From JBBIRG01 sp964410965 (GTDB lineage: Bacteria; CLD3; SB21; JBBIRG01): a stretch of 64,000 bases of DNA. The DNA is taken from the NCBI GenBank assembly GCA_964410965.1, contig CAYPIY010000004.1, positions 124,001-188,000 of the forward strand, given 5' to 3'. Positions 50,483 to 59,322 of this stretch are shown in pieces. A program made the position numbers and the translations under genes. The notes beneath the pieces are model-generated. The model made no database searches. It was given only the letters and a program-made list of their open reading frames with translations, and was not told the DNA's origin. Numbering within the stretch: the stretch's first letter is position 1; each line of letters begins with the position of its first letter.

Positions 50483-53056
50483 TTATTCCATCACGGGCAA
50501 AGAAAAACTGAACCTGGAGCCCTTGCCGAGTTGGCTATCCACCCAGACTTTGCCATGATGGAGTTCCACAATTTTCTTTACAATGGCCAGGCCGAAACCC
50601 GTGCTGGTTTCTCCCGCCGTGGGACGCGCGCTGAGTTTCTTGAAACTTGTGAATATTTCCCTCAGGTCTTTCTCGCTCAGTCCTTGCCCGGTATCCTCAA
50701 TGTGAGTCACGACCAGCGAAGGTTCGGTTTCGCAGAATACATGCACCCTTCCGCCCGGATATGTGTACTTGATCGCGTTGCTTACAAGATTGTTCATGAC
50801 CTCCACGATCCGGATTTTATCGACCGTGATCTGCGGCAGGTCGGGCCGCTTGTCGATTTCAAGGGCGATATTTTTCACCATTGCCGCCTTACGGTTCATT
50901 TTTTCACATTCCTCCAGAATCGAGTACATGTTTTCCTTATGCAGTTCCAGGCTGACCTTGCCTGACTCAATCGCCGAAATGTCCAGCAAATCAGATATCA
51001 GCTGCACCATGTCACGGCCAGATTTCAGAACCATGGACAAATCGTTGATCACGTCCTCTTTTTTGAACCTGTCATTGCGGATATCTTCCACAACGAGCTC
51101 CACGAATCCAAGGACGGCCCCGAGGGGACTGCGAAGATCATGCGCCGCTATGCCGAGGAACTCATTCTTCTGCTCATTAACGATTTTCAGTTCTTCAAGG
51201 ATATTCGCCTTGATAAATGCAGATGTGATATGCTCCTTCAGCTTATTCAGCAGCAGAAGATCCTGTTCGTTGAACGCATCGGGCATCTGAAGGTTATCAA
51301 ATATAAAATACCCTCCCGTTTTCTGATCCATGCGGATCCTTAAAACAAGCCTTGATGGCGGCAGACCGAAAAACTCATTGACAGGGACCCGGTTCTGATC
51401 CGAGGATTCCCGGAGAAGATATATATCATCAAAGGGATTGTCAGCATACTGCAGGAAAAGACTCTCCGCTTCCTCATGAGTAAGCGCGAATGCCGTAAGG
51501 CCGGGAACGCTCCAACCCCGGGTCATTTTCACCCTGAACCTTTCCGTTTCCCTGTCTTCGGTAAGCAAGCAGGCTCGGTGCACATTGCCAAGAATGTTAA
51601 CTTCTTTCAGAAGCGTTTCAAGTATTGCGGAAAAATCAATCTCCGAATTGATCGCTTTCACGATCAGGTTGATTTTCTCGAGTTCCTCTTTTTTCTCGGA
51701 TAAATCCCTTGTCCGTTCGGATACCTGCATCTCCAGTTCGTGCTTCTGTTTTTCGATCAATTCCTTTCGTTCGGTTTCCTTCTCGCGTTCCAGTTTTTCT
51801 TTCTGCAGAGTCTGTTCGGCGAGTTCCTGTTTCAGAAGATTAAACCGGTTGGTCAGACCCAATGACAGCAGGGTGATCTGCATGATCGCACCGATCTGCA
51901 CTCCGTAGTTGGTTATGAACATATTCGGCAGGAGTCCAAGGCTTTTGAAGGCATACATCGATATTCCGATCAGATAGGCGGACCATCCGATCAGGAAAAA
52001 CAATGCGGGCCGGTAACCGGACCATAAACTGAGTATACCGGCAGGAACCAGGACTAGCGACAATACGACGGCCAACAGCGCAATCACGGAAATGGTCAGG
52101 GAATAGTCGGCTATAAACGCCATCAGAATGGTAATAAACGAGAGGAACATGTGGAGATTAATTAGACGGTTCATCTGTGGCGTCAATTCCGGAGAACGAA
52201 GAAATGACTTGCTGAACTGACCGCACCAGAATAATGCCATGCCCATGGCGAACAGAATGCTGTGATTGTTCCAGTCCGGTGAATCCGGCCAGAGCAGTTC
52301 ATAGGCGTAACCGTCAATCCCCATCTGTCCGACGATATAAAATGAAATATAGATGACGTAATACAGGTAACTTTTATCTTTGATCGAGAAATAGAAAAAC
52401 AGGTTATAAAGGGCCATCAGGATCAGGATACCGTAGAACCCGCCGAAAATAAACTGTTCTTTCAGCGTATTGGACACGAACCGGCTGATGGTATACAGGT
52501 TCAGCGGAATCTGAACGGAGCTCTCGCTCTGCACGCGAATATAATATAACGCTTCCTGCCCTCCTGAAATGCTGAGCCGGAACACCACATTACGATTTGA
52601 TATATCCCTTTCGCTGTATAATATCCTGTCGCCCGATTTCTTTTCTTTCCATTGTCCCGTCGTGTCTTTATAAAACAGCGTTACATAATCCAGAAGGGGA
52701 TATCCGACTTCAAGAAGCCACTCGTCCGTTGACGGATCGCTATTGCGAATCCTGAATTCCAGCCAATAGGCGGATTTCGTGAACCCGTAATTCGGAACGG
52801 ATCCTTCGATTGTGATAAAGGATTTCTGAAGTTCATTTCCCAGAACCCGGCTAAATGTATATAATCCGTCTTGATCCTCGAGAATCCTAAGATGACTGAT
52901 TCTGTAATGATCCTTGTTCTTCGTAAGGATGTGAACTTGCGAAATATCATGAACGGGATCCTGATCAGGTAACGCGTACAAACTGTTATCGTCAATAAAC
53001 AGAATAACAACCATGATAAGAAAAAGGGTCAGGAATGTGTAACAAAACCTCTTCAT
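50483..53056 (-). CDS. 7TMR-DISM sensor histidine kinase
   Basis: 857 residues from ATG 53056, where a signal peptide starts (FCYTFLTLFLIMVVILFI); a TTG 72 bases upstream would give 881. Order: extracellular 7TMR-DISMED2 domain (about residues 35-175), seven membrane helices (about 185-395, with YGILILMALYNLFFYFSIKD), a long coiled coil (about 405-460), a GAF-like region (470-610), HisKA with LGIAAHDLRSPLGAVLGF, and HATPase_c (NNLVSNAIKY, GFGLAIVKKIVELHHGKVW). DISMED2 domains often bind carbohydrates; the ligand is unknown. No receiver gene is adjacent. Confidence 0.92.
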   Translation of the reverse strand: MKRFCYTFLTLFLIMVVILFIDDNSLYALPDQDPVHDISQVHILTKNKDHYRISHLRILEDQDGLYTFSRVLGNELQKSFITIEGSVPNYGFTKSAYWLEFRIRNSDPSTDEWLLEVGYPLLDYVTLFYKDTTGQWKEKKSGDRILYSERDISNRNVVFRLSISGGQEALYYIRVQSESSVQIPLNLYTISRFVSNTLKEQFIFGGFYGILILMALYNLFFYFSIKDKSYLYYVIYISFYIVGQMGIDGYAYELLWPDSPDWNNHSILFAMGMALFWCGQFSKSFLRSPELTPQMNRLINLHMFLSFITILMAFIADYSLTISVIALLAVVLSLVLVPAGILSLWSGYRPALFFLIGWSAYLIGISMYAFKSLGLLPNMFITNYGVQIGAIMQITLLSLGLTNRFNLLKQELAEQTLQKEKLEREKETERKELIEKQKHELEMQVSERTRDLSEKKEELEKINLIVKAINSEIDFSAILETLLKEVNILGNVHRACLLTEDRETERFRVKMTRGWSVPGLTAFALTHEEAESLFLQYADNPFDDIYLLRESSDQNRVPVNEFFGLPPSRLVLRIRMDQKTGGYFIFDNLQMPDAFNEQDLLLLNKLKEHITSAFIKANILEELKIVNEQKNEFLGIAAHDLRSPLGAVLGFVELVVEDIRNDRFKKEDVINDLSMVLKSGRDMVQLISDLLDISAIESGKVSLELHKENMYSILEECEKMNRKAAMVKNIALEIDKRPDLPQITVDKIRIVEVMNNLVSNAIKYTYPGGRVHVFCETEPSLVVTHIEDTGQGLSEKDLREIFTSFKKLSARPTAGETSTGFGLAIVKKIVELHHGKVWVDSQLGKGSRFSFSLPVME

Positions 53057-53337
53057 TGCGCAGGAAATCCGTGTTGAAAAAGCATTAAGAACTAATGTAA
53101 AGATATGGAAAAGGGTCTTCCTTTTCAAGCATAATTAACTTCCTTTCCCAAAATTATTCCGTAATCACTCTCTTTAAAAATGAAGAATTAATCTTAATTA
53201 TTTAGAAGTATGAAAATTTTATAAAACAATTCATACAGACTGAATATATACTGAAACCTTATTTTTTAAATAACGTATTTCATCATGACGAAACCCGGAT
53301 GATTAATGATTCAATAATCATTTTAATGGAAGATACC

Positions 53338-54384
53338 ATGCATTTGAACAGTAAAATAACTCTTGTTTTCCTCATGATCATTTATTCGCTATGCGCATCA
53401 TGTATCGATGCCGATGTGAAAAATCCCCGTGAAACTGTTTTTTGCGACAGCTCTGTCTATGTAACCGACAATGAATGCCGTACCTTGCGGTCGTTACAGC
53501 AGATTGATCCTTATCCCTTTTATACCATGACTTTCTTCGGCAGTTACGGATTTGAGAACTATCTGCAAACCGGCCAATATCAGAGATCCTCAGGCGCCTC
53601 TGATAGTAAGAACGATTCAGCTTTTCATTGTACATGTTTCTCCGTTGCAAACGAATCCGGGACTTATTTCGGACGAAATTTTGACTGGTATCATCGTCCG
53701 TCGATGCTTTTATTTACGGATTCGCCGAAAGGTTACGCTTCCGCATCCATGGTCGATTTGTATTACGCGGATCGGAATTATTCCGGGGATTATGAATCCA
53801 TGACTGAACGGTTACCGCTCTTAAGAACGCCTTATCTTACTTTTGACGGGATGAATGAAAAAGGCGTCGCGATCGGTATTATGGCCGTTCCTCATGCTGA
53901 ACCGCCGTATGACCCGGGAAAAGTGACCATTCATGATTTATCGGTGGTCAGGCTGGTACTGGATTACGCGTCCTCTTCGGATGAGGCGGTGGCGCTGATC
54001 GGAAAATATAATGTCCGCTTCGACGGGGTATATCTGCATTATATGATCGCTGACCGGTCAGGTAAATCCGTCATTGTGGAGTTTGTGAACGGGCAAATGA
54101 AGGTTACCCGGAATACGCATAACTATCAGGTTTGTACAAATTTTGTGATCGAAGAGGCTAAACCTGACTTATCAGGACGATGCTGGCGATACGACAGCGC
54201 CTGGGTAAATCTGTCAACCGCTACCAATGCGTTGTCACCCGCCCTGAGTATGGATCTTCTGCAGAAAGTATCACAGAGCACGACAAAGTGGTCGCTGGTG
54301 TATAACCTGACCTCCGGCGGTATACTTGCTTGCGTCGGACGGGAATATGGTAATTTGTACAATTTCAGTCTGAATATGAAGTAA
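53338..54384 (+). CDS. Ntn-hydrolase (choloylglycine/acyltransferase-type) lipoprotein
   Basis: 348 residues from ATG 53338 with GGAAGATACC before it. Signal ends in SLCASC. After a pro-segment of about 75 residues, FHCTCFSVANESGTYFGRNFDWY gives the Cys nucleophile and the R-N-x-D-W motif of C45/C59 Ntn-hydrolases (penicillin V acylase, bile salt hydrolase, isopenicillin N acyltransferase relatives). Later conserved parts include LTFDGMNEKGVAIGIM and NYQVCTNF. Periplasmic or surface amidase of unknown substrate; the pro-segment may be removed by autoproteolysis. Confidence 0.78.
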   Translation: MHLNSKITLVFLMIIYSLCASCIDADVKNPRETVFCDSSVYVTDNECRTLRSLQQIDPYPFYTMTFFGSYGFENYLQTGQYQRSSGASDSKNDSAFHCTCFSVANESGTYFGRNFDWYHRPSMLLFTDSPKGYASASMVDLYYADRNYSGDYESMTERLPLLRTPYLTFDGMNEKGVAIGIMAVPHAEPPYDPGKVTIHDLSVVRLVLDYASSSDEAVALIGKYNVRFDGVYLHYMIADRSGKSVIVEFVNGQMKVTRNTHNYQVCTNFVIEEAKPDLSGRCWRYDSAWVNLSTATNALSPALSMDLLQKVSQSTTKWSLVYNLTSGGILACVGREYGNLYNFSLNMK

Positions 54385-54424
54385 GGTTATTTCTTACTTA
54401 CTTTTGAACTGTATTACCACATAC

Positions 54425-56548
54425 TTATCGTAAAGTCACTTCTCGTAACTCAAACGATTCCTTTCCGGAAATTAAATCTCTTACCGTGATCTCCATCGTG
54501 ATATTGCCCGGCACGATTGAACTGACGTCAAATCCTATCGTTTCGACGGAACGGGTGGATTCACCGGTCCGGGTTGTGGTTTGTTTCATGGATTTTTCGT
54601 TCTTTGAAAAGATAGAACCAATAGCCTGGAAAATATTCCGTTTCACTTCCTTGTTGCGGATTTCATAGCTTACCGAATAACGGCTTTTACCGTCGGCGTC
54701 CAGAGTGAGTCCGTAAACTTCATAATACAGAATCAGCGGATTCTGGCGGCTGACTTCCGCGATGGGATTCGGCACAACTTCCGTCCGGGTGCCCGGTTTG
54801 ATGAATTTCTCGCCGACCGGCGGCATGGCGGTTCGCGAAGCGACCTGGATATCGCTGATATTGATATCGGAAGATGCGTAACTTTTTACGTGCACCGGAA
54901 TCTGATAAACTCCGGTTTGTTCCTTGTCGTTGTTCACGATCCGTATCGCCGCGATGTAATTTCCCGGCGGAAGTTCGGAGCGGATTTCATCAACAAAGTA
55001 GTGTTCAACGTCCTGTTTCGCGGATTCGATCTGATAGGTTTTTTCAAAAACCGAAACGGCGGAATACGCCGTATCCATCACGGTAAAATGCACGCTGATC
55101 ATGCTTTTTTCAGCCTGATCGTTTTCCGATGCGCGCCTGAATTTCATTGAACGTACAGGGATCATGTACGAAAAGTCCAGACGGCTTTTTCCGCCGGCTC
55201 CCAGAAACACATTCGTCTGAGCGTTGATGGGAATTTGCTGAAGATTCTGGTATACATCGGTGTACAGTTTGTTCGATTCCGCGGTTTTGCGGTATATATC
55301 CTCCACTTTCAGTTGGAAATCAAAAAAAATCCGCTGATACCTTGGATCACGTTCAGCACGGACTTTCGGGTTTCGGTTGATATACCCCTTCAGCTGATTT
55401 TCAAGATGAGAATAGGCTGACATCAGGCGGGCATTGTGATCGGCACGTTTTTTCATAATCTTGAGGATCTCTCCGGGTTGATAGGTCGTGAGAATATCCG
55501 AGAGAGGCCGCAATTCATAGATGCCTGCCGTATTGATGAAATCAAATTCTATATCGCCGCCGAAATCGGTGTAAAACCATGATTCGATGCTTGCGTAGGA
55601 ATGGCTTTCGATACCATCCGTTTCCCCGTCGATCAGCTTGAAATTGGGTTGTCCGAACCTGATATAAACCATTCCCCGGTCGTCATATCCCGGAGAAAGG
55701 AACAGCGGATAATGTTCTCGGGCGAAATCCAGCCGCTGATAATGTTCGTCGAGTCGTTCATTTTTCATATTCAAAGGATCCGGATCGCGCTGTTTCCAGA
55801 ACCTGATCAGGAAGATCCTTTTTTCGGAAAGGTCTTTCAGATCTTTCCAGGTTTGGATTTCCTTTTTATCGGCGATATCGCGGATATCGGTAAACAGCTG
55901 TTCCAGCCGAAGCGGGTCATCAAGTTGCCGGATTCCTGTATAGAAGTGAGCCGCTGACGAATCATAATCACCGAGGCCGCGTTCCGCCGCCGACAGATAA
56001 ATCCAGTGCATGGCATCTTTTTCCATTGAGCCGGTGAAAAGGGATTTCACGTCAGCGTGTTTTTTTTGTTTCATCAGATTATCGGTCAGCAGGTCGATAA
56101 CCGGCGGGAAGCCGTAAACGCTGAACGATTTGTCATGTTCATCAGCCGCGCGCAGATATCGCTCCGATTCAGCATATTCTTTTTTATACAAGAGGATGAC
56201 ACCGAATAGGTAATTCGCCGCAGTATGGCCCGGATCGGAAGTTATGATTTTCCTGAGCGCTTTTTCGGCAAGCCCGAAATGACCCGAAAACAACCGGTCT
56301 GTCGATTTAATCGAGCGGCTGCGGAAATCCTGTATCGCGGCGGCTGAGAATATCAGCGCGTCGTCATGCGTAAAGGTTCCGGCCGTCAAAGACCCTTTGT
56401 AAAGATCAATGACTTTTTGATACTCACCCTGTTCAAAGAACTTTTTCGCTGTTATTAAATGATCACCGTTATCCTGCGCGGAAATGTTCAAACTGAACAC
56501 GCACAATAGCATGGAGATCGCCGCTGTTTCCAACAATTTTTTTTTCAT
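54425..56548 (-). CDS. GWxTD-domain protein with TPR-like N-terminus
   Basis: 707 residues from ATG 56548, where the signal peptide begins (LLETAAISMLLCVFSLNISAQ); an ATG 18 bases upstream is also in frame. Residues about 30-230 are TPR-like. The GWxTD region follows, shown by the FLIRFWKQRDPDPLN stretch, then ERLDEHYQRLDFAREHY, and PGYDDRGMVYIRFGQPN. The C-terminal 300 residues are beta-rich. GWxTD proteins are periplasmic and of unknown function, common in FCB and Acidobacteriota. It follows an Ntn-hydrolase gene on the opposite strand. Confidence 0.83.
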   Translation of the reverse strand: MKKKLLETAAISMLLCVFSLNISAQDNGDHLITAKKFFEQGEYQKVIDLYKGSLTAGTFTHDDALIFSAAAIQDFRSRSIKSTDRLFSGHFGLAEKALRKIITSDPGHTAANYLFGVILLYKKEYAESERYLRAADEHDKSFSVYGFPPVIDLLTDNLMKQKKHADVKSLFTGSMEKDAMHWIYLSAAERGLGDYDSSAAHFYTGIRQLDDPLRLEQLFTDIRDIADKKEIQTWKDLKDLSEKRIFLIRFWKQRDPDPLNMKNERLDEHYQRLDFAREHYPLFLSPGYDDRGMVYIRFGQPNFKLIDGETDGIESHSYASIESWFYTDFGGDIEFDFINTAGIYELRPLSDILTTYQPGEILKIMKKRADHNARLMSAYSHLENQLKGYINRNPKVRAERDPRYQRIFFDFQLKVEDIYRKTAESNKLYTDVYQNLQQIPINAQTNVFLGAGGKSRLDFSYMIPVRSMKFRRASENDQAEKSMISVHFTVMDTAYSAVSVFEKTYQIESAKQDVEHYFVDEIRSELPPGNYIAAIRIVNNDKEQTGVYQIPVHVKSYASSDINISDIQVASRTAMPPVGEKFIKPGTRTEVVPNPIAEVSRQNPLILYYEVYGLTLDADGKSRYSVSYEIRNKEVKRNIFQAIGSIFSKNEKSMKQTTTRTGESTRSVETIGFDVSSIVPGNITMEITVRDLISGKESFELREVTLR

Positions 56549-56594
56549 GAAACACCTTCCTTTCATGTAATCATGATAATTACAGACATGAATA

Positions 56595-57287
56595 TTAAAG
56601 AACTACCGTGACCCCAAATCGAACGGGACTTGATATTAAAGATATTTGGTTTCTGGTTAATTTTGATCTGTTGGAAAGATTTTCTTGAATAGAGACTGCT
56701 TTTTTATAAATAAAAGCTGAATTGTATTCAGCAGTAAAGCAGATAAATTCATGAAACCACCACTCCGCACCAATAACCCCTGATAACCCAGCTCCGTATG
56801 AAGAGTTTGTATTTTTATAGTCAGGATAATTATACTCAGGATAATCTTTAATTTTAAAAATATTCCCATCAAATAAAAAAGTCGGTCCTAATCCATAATA
56901 ACAATTTACATTTTTATGAATTCGTTTTTTTAGAAGATACTGAAAAGAAAGTTGTAAGTTGATAGTATTAAGGTTAGTATTCATCGATGACACCAAAGAA
57001 TCTGATTTTAAATATTGTTTTTCTTTGTTATCGCTCATTGATCCGTTTAAGCTAATACCAACCCGCCATGATCTGGAATCATCAATTTTTTTCATAACTG
57101 AAATTGTTGAACCATTAAATGCCGTTAAGAATGTGCTTTTGTCGATCTGAAACTGCAGTGCCCATTTTTTTCCTGAATCAGAAGTTTTATCAACGCCCTC
57201 ATTCCCCGATTCCTGACCCAAAATTCCCGTTATTGGCAAAACCATTGATACTAACACAGCTACCGCTAAAACCACTGAATTTTTCAT
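56595..57287 (-). CDS. Outer-membrane beta-barrel-like protein
   Basis: 230 residues, AAGGGAGAAAG upstream. Signal ends in ITGILGQ. Strand patterns typical of small barrels: WALQFQIDKSTFLTAF, WRVGISLNGSM, INLQLSFQYLLKKR, CYYGLGPTFLF, SYGAGLSGVIGAEWWF, ending in VRFGVTVVL, an outer-membrane type terminal strand. The DNA is more AT-rich than its neighbours, so it may be acquired. It is upstream of, and divergent from, the HTH gene at 57534. Confidence 0.7.
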   Translation of the reverse strand: MKNSVVLAVAVLVSMVLPITGILGQESGNEGVDKTSDSGKKWALQFQIDKSTFLTAFNGSTISVMKKIDDSRSWRVGISLNGSMSDNKEKQYLKSDSLVSSMNTNLNTINLQLSFQYLLKKRIHKNVNCYYGLGPTFLFDGNIFKIKDYPEYNYPDYKNTNSSYGAGLSGVIGAEWWFHEFICFTAEYNSAFIYKKAVSIQENLSNRSKLTRNQISLISSPVRFGVTVVL

Positions 57288-57533
57288 TTTTCTTTCTCCC
57301 TTAAAATTTTAAAATCTGATAACTACACTGTCAATATAGGGCTTTTATTTTTGTTTGTCATGTAATATTTTCTTTACGTTAATTTTTTTTATATATAATG
57401 TCAATTATTGTTATCATAGTCTTATTTTATTTGTTAAAAAAAACAACAAAAATGTAAATTTTATTTGATTTCATTGAATTTATACTTATATTAACATAAT
57501 GAACTTATTAAGTGTAATAATATCAATATTATT

Positions 57534-58685
57534 ATGAACCCCAAAAAATCAAAAGAAGAAAAAATATCGATTAATCCGCTGAGCGTTCTGCTCGGCGCTT
57601 ACCTCGCCAAGGAACGAAACCTGCTCCGAATGAACAGTAAGGATATGGCGAATCAAATCGGTATCGGCGAAAGTTTTTACCGTATGATCGAGGCCGGATT
57701 AGCCAACCTTCATCCTAGCCGTGTACTCGATTTTATCAAATCCTTTCCGAACAGCGAAATCAACTTCGACGCGATCTGTAAATTTCTTGTCGCCGTTCAG
57801 ATGGTCGAGAACAACCTGTCATCTTACGATCAGCTGAAAAAAGTCGTCGATGAAATGTCCGCTGCGGACTTTAAACTGCAGAAACTGTTCGCAGTCATGG
57901 AACCGGTCTGGGCTGAATTAAAAAAAGGAAACGAGGAAATCAAACCCCTGATCGATTCGGAAGTTTTTCTGAACGAACTGCAGGACTTTCTCACACGGTA
58001 TGAACTGTACGCCGTTAACCCGAAAGAATCATCGGAAACCGTCGTGCAGAACGCGAACAATATTTTCAGGACCATTCCCACGATCTATTTCGATTTCGTC
58101 GAGGACATTGTTACACGCACGCAGGAACTGCCCGTGCGTATCCGCTTTTCGGACCTCTGGAAATGGGAAGACCGTAACAGTTCGAAATTCAGGGAACACT
58201 ACGGGATTTTCCGCGATCATTCCAGCATCACCAGCTATGAAAACCTGAAAAAGTACAAATACCTGTATCTCTGGCAGGGACAGCACATTTCAACGTATTT
58301 CATTTTTCTGAATACGGATGTCTCAGCGGACAAAATCAAATCCGTTTTTGAAAAAAACCTGCGCCGTTCCCTGACCGAAGGAAATTACACGAACGAACTG
58401 CAGTCGTTCGATGAAAAAATGAAAAAAATCCGGTTCAAATGCTGTCCGCCCGATCAAACGGAAATCGTCGAACTGCTCACCGGCACGTATTTCGACGACG
58501 ATGAAAATCCCTACAACAGGGTTCATGACGCGTTCTGGGTGTTCCGCTTAGTCAACGGAAACAACATCGGTTTCCTCGCGTCCATCGAACGGGAAACTTA
58601 CAAGCCTTTCGAGGGTGTGAACCTCGGATTCGATGAAACGGTGAATAAATTAGACGGAATGAAAAAATTATGGGATACACTTTGA
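57534..58685 (+). CDS. HTH-domain protein with unrecognised C-terminal domain
   Basis: 383 residues. Residues 17-70 are an XRE-like helix-turn-helix (LGAYLAKERNLLRMNSKDMANQIGIGESFYRMIE). Residues 75-140 are helical. The rest, about 145-383, has mixed helices and strands (IRFSDLWKWEDRNSS, YLYLWQGQHISTYFIFLNT, VHDAFWVFRLVNGNNIGFLAS) and matches no family I know. It could sense a ligand. The gene ends immediately before a repeat block; the cyclodipeptide synthase and transporter follow beyond the inserted GxxExxY gene in the same direction. The upstream 250 bases are very AT-rich. Confidence 0.7.
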   Translation: MNPKKSKEEKISINPLSVLLGAYLAKERNLLRMNSKDMANQIGIGESFYRMIEAGLANLHPSRVLDFIKSFPNSEINFDAICKFLVAVQMVENNLSSYDQLKKVVDEMSAADFKLQKLFAVMEPVWAELKKGNEEIKPLIDSEVFLNELQDFLTRYELYAVNPKESSETVVQNANNIFRTIPTIYFDFVEDIVTRTQELPVRIRFSDLWKWEDRNSSKFREHYGIFRDHSSITSYENLKKYKYLYLWQGQHISTYFIFLNTDVSADKIKSVFEKNLRRSLTEGNYTNELQSFDEKMKKIRFKCCPPDQTEIVELLTGTYFDDDENPYNRVHDAFWVFRLVNGNNIGFLASIERETYKPFEGVNLGFDETVNKLDGMKKLWDTL

Positions 58686-58687
58686 TA

Positions 58688-58801
58688 GCCACAAAGTCAC
58701 CAGGACACGAAGAAAATATTGGGAAAAGAAATTTCGCCACAAAGTCACCAAGTCACGAAGTATTTCAAAGACAAAAAACTTTCGCCACGAAGACACAAAG
58801 G
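58688..58801. repeat. Three 48-bp-spaced repeats of the CCAC-AAG-CAC type
   Basis: Copies start at 58688, 58736 and 58784, exactly 48 bases apart. Each opens GCCACAAAGTCACC or GCCACGAAGACAC, followed by an A-rich spacer. The array begins 3 bases after the HTH gene stop. Similar repeats are, to my recollection, common in bacterial intergenic DNA next to GxxExxY genes. An inverted copy lies at 59292-59316. Confidence 0.75.
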
Positions 58802-58884
58802 TATAAATAGATAAGAAATCAATATGTCATTTAAGACTCATAGAAAAAAAAGTATTTAATTCATGCTTCAGGCGGGCATTAGAC

Positions 58885-59291
58885 ATGGCAGATAAAAATA
58901 ATAAATATCCGAATCTGAACGATCGTGAGGAAGAACTGGCAAAACAATTGTTGACTGCGCTTTCACAGTCCATACGAACCTTGGTCCGGGGTTGCTTGAA
59001 AAAATATACGAAACTTGTTTTTGTCATGAATTAACCAAAAGAAAAATCAATTTCAAACGGCAATTTGAAATCCCAATTATTTATGATGGGATTAAATTTG
59101 ATGAAGGTTTAAGAATTGATGTGATCGTTGAAGATATGATTATTTGCGAATTGAAGGCTGTAGATGAAATGAATCCGGTATGGGAAGCGCAGTTGCTCAG
59201 CTATTTGAAATTCACAAAATTAAGACTGGGTTTTCTCATCAATTTTAATGTTCCTATTATTAAAAAGGGAATTAAGCGTTTTATTTTATAA
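58885..59291 (+). pseudogene. GxxExxY-family gene with a single-base frameshift
   Basis: From ATG 58885 the first frame reads ADKNNKYPNLNDREEELAK and then leaves the family pattern. In another frame, from about 58945, it reads TIVDCAFTVHTNLGPGLLEKIYE and continues through a KINFKRQFEIPIIYDG stretch, IICELKAVDEMNP and SYLKFTKLRLGFLINFNVP to TAA at 59291, the full GxxExxY (PF13366) pattern. Adding one A to the AAAA run at 58941-58944 joins the frames. The family is of unknown function, often repeat-associated. A sequencing error is an alternative. Confidence 0.8.
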
Positions 59292-59316
59292 CTTGGTGCC
59301 TTTGTGCCTTAGTGGC
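59292..59316. repeat. Inverted copy of the CCAC-AAG-CAC repeat
   Basis: CTTGGTGCCTTTGTGCC then TTAGTGGC is the reverse complement of the left repeat type (GCCACTAAGGCAC then AAAGGCACC). It starts directly after the GxxExxY stop and ends 6 bases before the next start codon at 59323, so the GxxExxY gene is bracketed by inverted repeats. Confidence 0.75.
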
Positions 59317-59322
59317 AAATTT

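Noticed and set aside
59248..59322. Upstream extension of the cyclodipeptide synthase frame
   Set aside because: It runs through the end of the GxxExxY gene and the inverted repeat and would add unrelated residues before the conserved N-terminus.
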